64,000 nt of DNA from Incurvaria masculella (taxonomy: Eukaryota; Arthropoda; Insecta; Lepidoptera; Incurvariidae), in contig OX335642.1 in NCBI GenBank assembly GCA_946894095.1, positions 14,581,021 to 14,645,020 on the forward strand. Reading direction: 5' to 3'. How positions within the stretch are numbered: position 1 is the first letter of the stretch; each line of letters starts with the position of its first letter. Positions 55,213 to 64,000 of this stretch are shown piece after piece. The notes below the pieces were generated by a model. It was not told where the DNA came from and did not search any database. It worked only from the letters and a program-made list of their open reading frames with translations. A program made the translations under genes and the position numbers.

Positions 55213-55400
55213 CATAGATTGATTGAAAATTCCTTATTGCGCCACAAAATAATATTCACAACAGAAAGTAAAGTGCAATAACAACTTAATACGTGGGACC
55301 AAAGTCGGGATTAACCCTCGAAGATATTTCTTCCACCCGACCTTGTGTGTTTGAGATGTTCAATGGGGAGATGTTCAATTGCGATAGGTTTGGTAGGTTA
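55213..55400 (-). mobile_element. LINE 3' UTR and tail
   Basis: Second copy of the 53683 tail: GATTGATTGAAAATTCCTTA, TTGCGCCACAAAATAATATT, AAGTCGGGATTAACCCTCGA, TATTTCTTCCACCCGACCTT, followed by a short diverged extension. Confidence 0.75.
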
Positions 55401-57520
55401 TGTTATGTCGGTATTTTGAAAAGTTTTATATTATAATTTGATGCGTCATATTAAATCTAAACAGAATAAATTTGGGCAGAATGTCCACAACCGCTGAATG
55501 CAATTCGCCACCACGCCCAACCGACGAGCACTTCGAAATCTTTACTTTCACGAGGCGACGGAACGGAGAAAGCGAACACATGTATGTCAATATATTTGTC
55601 CATAGCCTAATACGTTTGTATTGTATACCCTGGGAGATGGTGCGAAAAATATTACTTCATATATAAAATCAATAAATAATTGAAAAGATACGGGGTTACT
55701 TTTTGCTTTATTTGAGGCCAAAAAAAACCCTAAATAATCATTGATTATTTGCACACATTTCAAGGTTGTTAACAATCTATGAAAGAAAACGAAATTATTG
55801 CATGGAAAACAGTTCGATAGTTCATTTAAAATACTTTTCAATATTTGACTAGAATGTTTCTCTTAGTACGTTCATAGAATTAAACAATATACACGTAATA
55901 ACGGTTCCAACAGTGATTGAAATAATTGCATATTACGTTAGAGTATTAAAAAACCACTTACTCTGTTAATATAAAATACGTGCCATAGCTGGGTATGATG
56001 ACTGTTTGCCTTTAAACCTAGAACTGTACCTGTTTTTATTGAGAATAATATTCATGCATAACTTGATCATTCCAGCCATTTATAGGATGCTTACCATCAC
56101 ACTAAATTACCGAAAGTGTAAAGGGTTAAGCAGTGCGGTTAAATGCGAGAAAAGTCAGGGAAAATGTGTCTGTTTGATTCGCAAAGATCTGACTCGCAAA
56201 ACGCGTGAAAGAACCTAAAAAAAACCTATGAGTACGATGGATTAAAATTTACTTTTACGTAATTGTGTCCACTTATGCTCCCGGCCTAACAGCTACTTAG
56301 GAAGAGCTCGGTAGCACGTAGGGGGTTTTGTATTCTCGGATAACGAAGAACTAATATTGTGTTACCGCGTGTGACACAATAAGCCGTGGCCAATCGAGTT
56401 TTACGCCACAGGTGTTGAGGTGAGGATGGTCGGCCTGAGTGAAAAGATTACCATGCTGCTTGAGTCTTCTTTGTACAAATTTTGTGTACACTGAAATATT
56501 GTTAACACCATTTTAGAATGTACAAAAACTCTATAGAGGTTCATTTAGAAAACTTGATGCATAATGCATCAAGTTTCATGGATTACTAAAAAAATGATCT
56601 GATTTTATGTTATGGTGACACAAATTTGAAGAATTGGCACTTTATTTTAAGTTGAACAATTTTTTCTTTACGCCTTTTCCAAACCGTGAACTACACGTAA
56701 ATTTTAAAGAAATTAAAATTTAATACAGATAGTAGATTCTTTTTGAGTTTTCGCAAAAGTTGTAGAATAAAACTTATTTAAAGTAAGGTACAGCACCACT
56801 CTCTAAAAATTTAGATGTTATTGTGTGATAAAGAAAAATGAGATAAGAACAACAAAAATACTTATAAAGCGGACTTATCACTAAGAGTTATTTATTCCAG
56901 GCTACCTTCGGAGCGATAGCTTGGCGCTGTTAGATGGCGTTATAGAAATAGCGCGATCCAACATGAACATTCTAATATATATTACAAAAAAGACCTTTAA
57001 ATAAGCTATTATCAAAATTTTCACAACTATTGCTGTATATGATATTTATAATTATTGAGTGGCTCAAAGTCCGTAACTTTTTTATGGTGTCTAAAAGAAA
57101 CTTCATTGAGTTTGAAAGGTTCTGAACCTCTTAATGCGCCTAATGGAATTCGCTTTATTACGACATCAACGCGCTTTGCACGTCAACAAACATAGAATCG
57201 ATTGTTGAACCCAAGAAAAGCAATATTCAATATGGAGGTCAACACTTTCTCGGTTCACAATGCGAGCGGCGCGCGGCTTTCTCGGCAGGTTGCGGCCCTT
57301 CTGTCTCCGCGTCTCCCTCGGACCCCCCCCCCCCGCCTCTCCCCGCCCCTCCGCTATGACGATTGGGCTTGCGAACACTCCCATAGGGTTGCCAACCGTA
57401 GAACCAAAGATAATACTAATAATTACTTTATAGAACCATTTTCCTCGTACGTAAGCAATTGAAAATTTCGTATTGAGGCCATGAAGCCTTCTACATTAAT
57501 TAAGCTGTTATAGTGTTACT
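55401..57520. other. Unassigned DNA
   Basis: A short LINE-tail-like piece lies at 56865-56930 (GCGGACTTATCACTAAGAGT). A GC-rich block at 57270-57355 has a run of C at about 57325-57333. A cysteine-rich frame at 56126-56215 (CKGLSSAVKCEKSQGKCVC) drew attention but has no clear acceptor. No exon is supported. Confidence 0.4.
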
Positions 57521-57555
57521 AGCTGAGATACCCCCTCCGCTCGGGTAAATGACCA
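57521..57555 (-). mobile_element. Helitron 3' terminus
   Basis: TACTAGCTGAGATACCCCCT then CCGCTCGGGTAAAT, the inverse of the GAGCGGAGC...CTAG terminus. The rest of the element is not delimited. Confidence 0.5.
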
Positions 57556-57726
57556 GGGGTGAACCTAACATTTTATATTATGTGACTCAAAATCGTTGCG
57601 ACGAATTGGGTGCTCGGAATGCCACTACAAAGATAACTGCTCTTATTTTTAAGTACCTCAATGAATTGAAGTATATTGAACGCACCGTAAGGTTATGGGG
57701 CCATGAATCACTTGGATTTTTCTGAT

Positions 57727-57860
57727 AGAACTGAACATGGATCGTTAAACCCACCGTCATGATAATTGTCTAACATACCGCATTCCCGCAGGATTCAGAT
57801 GGCATGCTAGGTTATGAGCATGGCTGTATTAAAATGAATCTAAACCACGGCCAGTTTCAT
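57727..57860 (-). mobile_element. SINE tail/body fragment
   Basis: AACATGGATCG, CCACCGTCATGATAATTGTC, ATACCGCATTCCCGCAGGAT, GGTTATGAGCATGGCTGTAT. This is the inverse of the tRNA-headed SINE tail and body, decayed. Confidence 0.55.
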
Positions 57861-58063
57861 AGCCGCTTTGAGCATGTTCACCTATGAAGCTGGTTGAATA
57901 TTGTCTCAATGAATACTGTTTTATTTGGATGAAAACTCGAAAAAAGGGCATGAATGGGGAGGGAATAGAGCCCATGACCTTTGGTATGGGACACAATTCT
58001 TCGGGCCCCTGAGACACGAGCCGCTTATGCCGGGTCGAGTGATTGCTTAACGAGTTACTCTTC

Positions 58064-58231
58064 GGCTGAGATAAATAGTCGTAACAGAAACTGAGACTAA
58101 CGAAAAGTAGTACTTCGTGACGTCAATTTGCATTGCTTTGCGATTTCGTCCATACAAAATGTGTCAAAGTGACGTCACAAAGTACTGCTTTTCGTAAGTC
58201 TTAGTTTCTGTTACGACTATTTATCTCAGCC
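58064..58231. mobile_element. Palindromic MITE, single 168-bp copy
   Basis: GGCTGAGATAAATAGTCGTA at the left and TACGACTATTTATCTCAGCC at the right are exact inverses over the terminal 31-bp repeat. Arms GACTAACGAAAAGTAGTACT / AGTACTGCTTTTCGTAAGTC follow, each with TGACGTCA. It is non-coding. This is the simple form of the element whose termini make the satellite at 1-179. Confidence 0.93.
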
Positions 58232-58507
58232 TAAATCTAGACGCTTATTGCCTGAGGGTAATCTCTTGTAGTATTCACGATAAAATGAATATGTTCCTAA
58301 AATTCAATCTTATTGACAATGAGTTACGCAGACACCGATGCAAAGAGGTTTCGCTTACACTTTCAAGTCACGACTTCGATGCCTGGTTTGGTACTTGGCA
58401 CTTCTAAATACATCGGACGATGTAGTCAGGTACAGGAATATACAAAAGAGTGGAAAACGGCCAAACATTTAATTAACGTTTCACAAGAGGTTTTTTTTTG
58501 CTAAACG

Positions 58508-58757
58508 CAGCATATGGCGTACGCAGGGACTCCCTTAAGAGGTGCCCGATGACGTCAATAGGTTTTCGCCATGTGAAAGGATTCAAGTATTTACAATCTT
58601 TGGGAGAAATACCTAAGAAAGGGGTGTATTACATAGTTTACCGACTAAATAGATATAGGATTTAAATGATCGGTTGGTTCTTATTTTTTGACTGTCAATA
58701 AATAATGGCTGGATTCCCTGCCTGTTCCGCATTGAGCTATGGTTGAGGAAACTATCA
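58508..58757 (-). pseudogene. LINE 3'-end fragment
   Basis: Reverse match to the 3' end of the LINE fragments at 31640 and 53130: GCATATGGCGTACGCAGGGA, AGAGGTGCCCGATGACGTCA, TTGGGAGAAATACC, ATTCCCTGCCTGTTCCGCAT. Confidence 0.7.
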
Positions 58758-59744
58758 CAAATATCCCTTGAGCTGTCGGATACTAGAAAATGGTCGAATT
58801 ACAGGTACTGTTTTTTCTTGGTTGATTATTATAAAGCAGTTAATATTATTGAGATTTACTACTAATTAATTCTATCTAATGTTAAGGTTTTACATGAATG
58901 CTGTTCATTTATCTGTTCACCGATTGTACCTAAATATAGTGACGGTATTACAGTTTTATAAGATGTTATGGGTTATTTTTTAAAAAACTCAAACTCATTC
59001 GGTCCATGCGAGATAATGTCTCCCGTATTATTATATTTAAACATGTCAGTTCTGTATTGATGAATTATCCAAAAGTAGATTTATTAATTAATTCGTTCAG
59101 CACAGTAGTTTTATTTTAGACAAAAATTGAAGTGCATATTTTTACATCGTAAAGTAAAACAAATAAATCTTCTATAGTGAAATTAGATGTATAAAATTAA
59201 TAGACTATTATTAAAAGTTACTTTAACTTGGAATGAGTCGAGGTAAAGTGGGTATCATTATCGTCACTTATTGATATTTACCGAATATGTCTATATACCG
59301 AATATAGTCTTGTCCACTTATCGTGAAAGTTTTCTATCAATCGAGGCATCAAGTTGAATACGAACTAACTCTGACTTTAACTAAGTAACGAAGTATTATA
59401 TGCAAAAGCTACTAGTACTCGAGCATCATATACCAAGCATAAAACCTTCACTGAAATCTTCATGATTGAGTATTTTAAGCATTTCCAACATCTTCCCCAT
59501 AAACATAATCCCAATGTTTTGTTTAAAATGAAAAACAAATATGAAATTATTTTTAAAAACACCATTAATATTGAAATTCTTCTTTAAATGGTAGAAACGG
59601 GCAAAGGTCCCCCACATGGTAGACCACTGACCTTCCAAGATGACCTGGCTCTCAAAGTTTCTCAAGGGCTGCGGAAACCATTCCGGCCGACCAAGTTCTT
59701 TGCGATATGTTTGTGGACCCGGACTTTACATTTGCGGAAATACC
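58758..59744. other. Unassigned DNA
   Basis: AT-rich. Two overlapping frames at 59588-59851 have no recognised domain. Confidence 0.4.
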
Positions 59745-60010
59745 TCAGTTTACCGACCATAAAGACAAACCTTGTCTATAGGATCGTTTGTTTCTTTCTG
59801 GAGGAATGTGGAGTTTGTGGTTCTGGCCGTTGTGCGTTGAGCGATAATTAGTAGATAGCGTTATGCAACCCTGAAGAACCATTCGTGGTACAGACTGTGA
59901 AACACATGTAGAGACCTTAAATCCTTCCTGAGTCGGAGGATCGTCGACGAAGCCACACACTATGGTGCTATATCGAGTCCAAGGAGCCGAGCAGGTGCCG
60001 ATTGACATAG
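59745..60010 (-). pseudogene. LINE ORF2 fragment
   Basis: On the minus strand frames read 'APARLLGLDI' and 'FVDDPPTQEGFKVSTCV', matching 'LLGSLHSIQ' and 'DDPPTQKGCRVSLCL' in the 31640 copy. One in-frame stop and frameshifts are present. Confidence 0.65.
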
Positions 60011-60424
60011 ATGGTCAAGATGACCGAGTTTAGGGGGCATTGCACCGCACTCAACTAAACCAACACCGTCATGTAAGACGCGAATCTCATTAAGTATTAC
60101 ACGTGAAACATAACCGTACAGAGGCACATAGGTGCTATTGCATACAATTATGTGCTGGCGCGTCATTATACATGCGTACGGCCAAAAACGTCTAGTAACG
60201 CAACTCGGCGGCTAACTGCTCGTCTGTAACGGTGTTTCGGGTTAATTGGCAACAGTTTATGTTGTTGTCATTGGGGTTTGTGGTACACACGATCGACGTG
60301 AATAGCATACAATGATATTTCTATGTATTTTTTGTCGTAAGTATTAATTTCCGTTACGAGATTTAAAATCGTTATTGAATCATTAATTTAGCATGAGGTT
60401 TCTATATAATTTGATCCGGATCTA

Positions 60425-60702
60425 GAGATTTTAGCCCGCGGGAAACAGTAGGTTTTCCCGCACTTACTCTCTCTTTATGAGATGGATAAGTGAATTTTTT
60501 CACGAATGCGGGCTGTTCCATAGTTCGGAATCCATGTAAAACTATCGATACCGCTGCCTCCTACCTACCCCTAATTAGTGGTAGGGCTGACCCGAGTCTT
60601 ATAATAATTATCATTGGTTTCCCGTTAAATCTAAGTGTACAACAAACGGAAGGTCCTGGCATGGCACCTAGTTCCTACGTGATGTGTTGAGCTAATATTA
60701 TT
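60425..60702 (+). mobile_element. tRNA-type SINE, decayed copy
   Basis: ACTCTCTCTTTATGAGATGG (linker), GAATGCGGGCTGTTCCATAG, GTTCGGAATCCATGTAAAAC, then GGAAGGTCCTGGCATGGCAC and TACGTGATGTGTTGAGCTAA. The linker groups it with the tRNA-headed type; the promoter boxes have decayed. Confidence 0.65.
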
Positions 60703-62125
60703 TGAGTTGATCTTTTTTGTTTTGAAAATCTTCATACATGTCGTTATTTTAAACAATATTGAAGTTATTGTGCTCAATTTTATTGAAAATGTGTTAAACA
60801 TTTCTTTGCAAAGCACGGCCACATCCGCTAGACAGCTAGAAGCCCATAAAAGTTAAGCGGTATACAGCGCAACGCAGTAAGCTACATAAAACGGCTTTCT
60901 TCAGCCAATGTCCGGCTGTGTGACATCCGCATTCCTGGATAGATGCCTCGACGGTGGGCACTTTCCGGGTGGCTTCTATGTTGTCTTGAAGATTCGTAGC
61001 TACTGAAAGCACATCCAAAACCTAACAAGTATATTAACCATAGACTTACTAGAATTTAAAAGATATAAAAAGTCAACTGGCGGATGAGACCAAATTTTTT
61101 TCTCAGAAGAAAATTCAGTACATTTGGTACTGAATTTTCTTATTTTACTCAAAAACATCTCAAAATCGCCATCTGAAATAATGTTTCCAGTCTTAATTTT
61201 GTAATATTTGGATGAGATAAGACAAGACAATTGATCGACAGCAGTGGGTCACCTCTTATTTACAAAAAAAAAGTGTTTGTGTCCGGGTTATTATGCCCGT
61301 TTACCTCACACGCTACAAAATTCACAGGTCAACGCACGCTTTCTTTGAGAAAAATGTAGACAAATTTGCAAACATGCATTTTATTTACATTTACATATGC
61401 CCTCGAACTGGTCATAGCGATTCAAAAAGATGACGCATCGGGTAGAATTTTCCATCTCCCTATAACTCGCGGTTGTAATGAAAAGGACTTTAAATAAAAC
61501 TAGAGACAGCGCGGCTGTCTTAAGATCCGACGAAAACATTCGGCTTTTTCTAGCTTCCCTCATATTTGATGTCAATGCTCACTTGGGTAAATCAAGCTAT
61601 ACGCATTGACAAGCCGCATCTAAATCAAATGAGTGGTTCTCTTATTATGAGCGAACATATAGACAGACAGCAGACGGCGAATTGGTAACTTTTTAGGAAA
61701 TAAACACACATACCTATTTATCATCCAGCACGTCGCTTAGAGGGATAGCTAGATGTGTGCCATACGGTACGATCACAGCATACCTACTTATTTACCATAC
61801 GGAAAGCCCATATGTGTGTTGATTTGAATATGTATTTTACTATATATTACCAACGCGCCTGCTAGATGTTTAACTATTTTTTGCTTATTGACATTAAGGT
61901 TATCTAATTGTTACATGGTCCTTTTTTGTCGGGCAGTATTGACATTTGGTAACCGAATTACAGGAAATAATTAATTTCGAATGCAGTAGTCGTTCTTGAG
62001 TAATTCTGTTAATTTTGTTTCTTATTTTGGGCGGACCGGAATGACAACTATCGAAGCCTTTCGCGAATGCGTCGGATATAACTTTATGTAACGTGGAAGG
62101 TAGTTTCCTTATTGTCGAAGACAGC
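60703..62125. other. Unassigned DNA with a perfect hairpin
   Basis: A 14-bp perfect stem with a 5-nt loop lies at 61108-61140 (AGAAAATTCAGTAC ... GTACTGAATTTTCT). No exon or transposon was recognised otherwise. Confidence 0.5.
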
Positions 62126-62360
62126 GGCCATGGAAGAACGGGAGTAGCAACCGAAACTCGTTTGTGTAGGGGCGGCGGGAGGTGTAGCCAATTTTACCTA
62201 CACGGAAATCAACGACGTGTTTCCATAATTACAAGATCAGTCCGCTGACGAATTCGCTTCATACTATTTTTCTCGAGTTCCAACACGTGAAAACTTCACA
62301 GGTCAATATTTAGTGCAAAGAACATTCGATATTGCGCTTACCGAATTAGTAAGCGAATTA
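62126..62360. mobile_element. GC-rich long-TIR MITE, diverged or partial copy
   Basis: GGCCATGGAAGAACGGGAGT, AGCAACCGAAACTCGTTTGT and GTGTAGCC match the inverted right arm of 47479-47783. ATATTTAGTGCAAAGAACAT and TTAGTAAGCGAATTA match its centre. The far end is not clear. Confidence 0.5.
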
Positions 62361-63216
62361 TCTACCTATAAGTGAGACGTTTAGCCGCCATAAATATGTT
62401 ATACATCTCTTTGTATTGACCGCTTCAGACGAATTCTGCTTATATTTAAATTTTATTATAATGCTTCTTTTTAACCGACTTCAAAAAAGGAGGAGGTTAT
62501 CAATTCGTCGGAATCTTTTTTTTTTTTTTTTTTTTTTTATGTATGTTCACCGATTACTCGAAGACCCCTGGACCGATTTGAAAAATTCTTTTTTTGTTCG
62601 AAAGGGTATACTTTCTAGTTGGTCCCATTTTTTTTTTATCAAAATCGGTTCAGTAGTTTGGTACTTAACTATACCAACATCGAATTTCTTAACCCTGCGA
62701 ACCCAGAAATGTGATTTTTTAGATACAGTAGCTTTCTTTTCGGGTGAGATTGCTCAGTATGAGAGGTTTTTTTTTACTTCAACTGTTGGGGGTATTCAAG
62801 GGGGTAAAAGAGGGCAAATTGTACACATTTCTATCTCTAGAGCCGCTGAACCCAGAAATGTCAGAGTATGTTTGTTTTAGATGGGAATGCTTAAGAAGAA
62901 AATATTTTTGGAAATTATACTATTAGGGGGGTAAAACAGGTCAAAATGAACACATTTAGGCGAAAACCACTCATGTTGAGATCTCTGAAACCAATTGTCC
63001 TCGAAACTTAAAATTTTCAGTGACTTCTTGTTAAGACGAAAATGCTCAGTCACAACGGATTTTACAAAATTCAACTGTTAAGGGGGGATAAACGAGGCCG
63101 ATATGTACACATTTTCATACAACCTCAACTTACGCAAGAAACAGACTATCCGGAACGATGTAAGGATGAGAAATTCAGAAGCTCAGCGGTTCCGGTCATT
63201 CGTTGTTTTGTCTTTT

Positions 63217-63306
63217 TAGGGTTCCGTTCCCAAAGGACACCAACGGAACCTTATTACTAAGCTTCCGCTATCCGTCCGTCCGTCCGTCCGTCACAGCACT
63301 CTATCT
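63217..63306 (+). mobile_element. (GGAC)n-core repeat, left-end fragment
   Basis: TTAGGGTTCCGTTCCCAAAG, CAACGGAACCTTATTACTAA, GTCCGTCCGTCCGTCC, CTATCTCACG. It stops at the TATCTCA block. Confidence 0.75.
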
Positions 63307-63436
63307 CACGTGATCTCATCGTATCAATTATCGTACGTATCAACCGTGAACCAATGAATCCAGATAGTTACCGGTCTACCTTTCGTCAGAAATGAGATTT
63401 CTCAATGGTTTCATTTCTGCTAATGCTCGTTCATTG

Positions 63437-63460
63437 TATTGTATTGTATTGTATTGTATA
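63437..63460 (+). repeat. (GTATT)n microsatellite
   Basis: Five tandem GTATT units. They directly precede a fragment (63465-63530) of the 15401-type repeat. Confidence 0.85.
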
Positions 63461-64000
63461 TGTATGTATATCTTCTTTCCACTTTGTATGTGAAGTTGAG
63501 CAGGAGGGCTCGCCCACCTTGAGTCAAAAGTTACGCCACCACTAAAAAGCAAAAAATAAAATATTTTTAAATAAAAAAAGGACCGCCTTCAAAAAAACCG
63601 GAACTAAAAAGCAAAAAATAATTGGTTACTTTTAATTCATGTACGAAAAGCTATTTTAATTCTAACTAATTATGTACAATTTCTTAATTTTTAATCATCT
63701 TTTGAAGTCGGTGCCTTGGGTAGACGTTCTTTAAGGGCTGCAAGTAGTTAGATTAATATCACCTATGGCTAAGAAAGAAATATAAGTAGGTAGCTACTTA
63801 CATTTACCTACTTGAACAAAACACAAAAACAAAAATTAAATAAACAAACAGGTCGGAAAAACGTATGTAAGTAGGTATTTAGGCAAGTACTTTGTAATTT
63901 AAATATGCCTTATACTTAAACTAAATACCTAACACAGTAAAAACAAAATATTTACAAGAAAACCCTACGAACAAACCAATATAAAAACAACGACCACTTA

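Larger units (their letters stand above)
62470..63716. mobile_element. ~1.25-kb element bounded by ACCGACTTCAAAA repeats, with diverged internal repeats
   Basis: It starts AACCGACTTCAAAAAAGGAG and ends ATCTTTTGAAGTCGGTGCC, an inverted pair typical of a very common lepidopteran repeat. A T homopolymer of about 25 follows the left end. The interior has three diverged units starting near 62752, 62889 and 63049, each with (A/T)GGGGGGTAAAA...TACACATTT. A (GGAC)n-repeat fragment (63217) and a piece of the 15401-type repeat (63465) have inserted. The 154-codon frame over it is a shadow. Confidence 0.55.

Noticed and set aside
56126..56215. Cysteine-rich stretch CKGLSSAVKCEKSQGKCVC as a possible next exon
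   Set aside because: No convincing acceptor before it, a TAA follows after basic residues, and there is no family match.
62416..62880. 154-codon frame rich in Phe
   Set aside because: The Phe run is a T homopolymer within a repeat; the frame spans non-coding element sequence.

Overview
The window is eukaryotic nuclear DNA, most likely from a moth or butterfly (Lepidoptera). It is AT-rich and gene-poor. It holds several dozen recognisable transposon copies or fragments and shows introns with canonical GT/AG borders. The lepidopteran call rests on four things: SINEs in which one body is headed either by a tRNA-derived or a 5S-rRNA-derived promoter (a pairing I recall from noctuid moths); Helitron ends carrying the 'GGCTCCGCTCGGG...CTAG' type terminus; the repeat with a (GGAC)n core and GGTTCCG hairpins that is very common in Lepidoptera; and short TTAGG/CCTAA (insect telomere type) arrays. 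I see no bacterial genes, CRISPR arrays, rRNA genes or intact tRNA genes.

Host genes: only two are supported. (1) On the minus strand at 21.25-22.88 kb lie two exons and a poly(A) signal of a small GPI-anchored UPAR/Ly6-domain protein. The exons join in phase, give ten cysteines and the closing 'CN', and end in a hydrophobic tail. The signal-peptide exon was not found and should lie at higher coordinates. (2) On the plus strand at 33.70 kb is a start codon plus complete signal peptide ending at a strong splice donor. The best downstream partner is a phase-compatible 40-nt exon at 54.20 kb, which puts a transposon-filled intron of about 20.4 kb between them. That second exon begins directly with GTAAAT after CAG, so it may also act as a recursive-splice site. 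A GC-rich block at 6.65-6.83 kb may be the 5' exon of a third, minus-strand gene.

Layout. 0-0.52 kb: a 31-bp satellite made of the terminal repeat of a palindromic MITE, next to a Helitron-like fragment. 3.5-5.1 kb: SINE, Helitron, LINE and (GGAC)n-repeat fragments. 7.5-9.8 kb: a 5'-truncated LINE with a 600-codon open reverse-transcriptase frame. 11.6-13.6 kb: a tRNA-headed SINE, then a dead LINE split by a 351-bp MITE. 15.4-19.7 kb: interspersed repeats, a LINE endonuclease-like fragment and a 1.3-kb non-autonomous Helitron. 21.2-25.1 kb: the Ly6 gene with nested MITEs in its intron, then more MITEs. 27-33 kb: LINE remnants and unassigned DNA. 33.7-54.2 kb: the long intron, with telomere-like arrays, 5S- and tRNA-headed SINEs, a palindromic MITE and a dead mariner. 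54.2-64 kb: LINE 3' ends, MITEs and a 1.25-kb element with diverged internal repeats.

The transposons do not form an operon-like system. The relations of interest are between elements: terminal repeats turning into satellite, promoter-head exchange between SINEs, and nested insertions that act as natural empty-site evidence.
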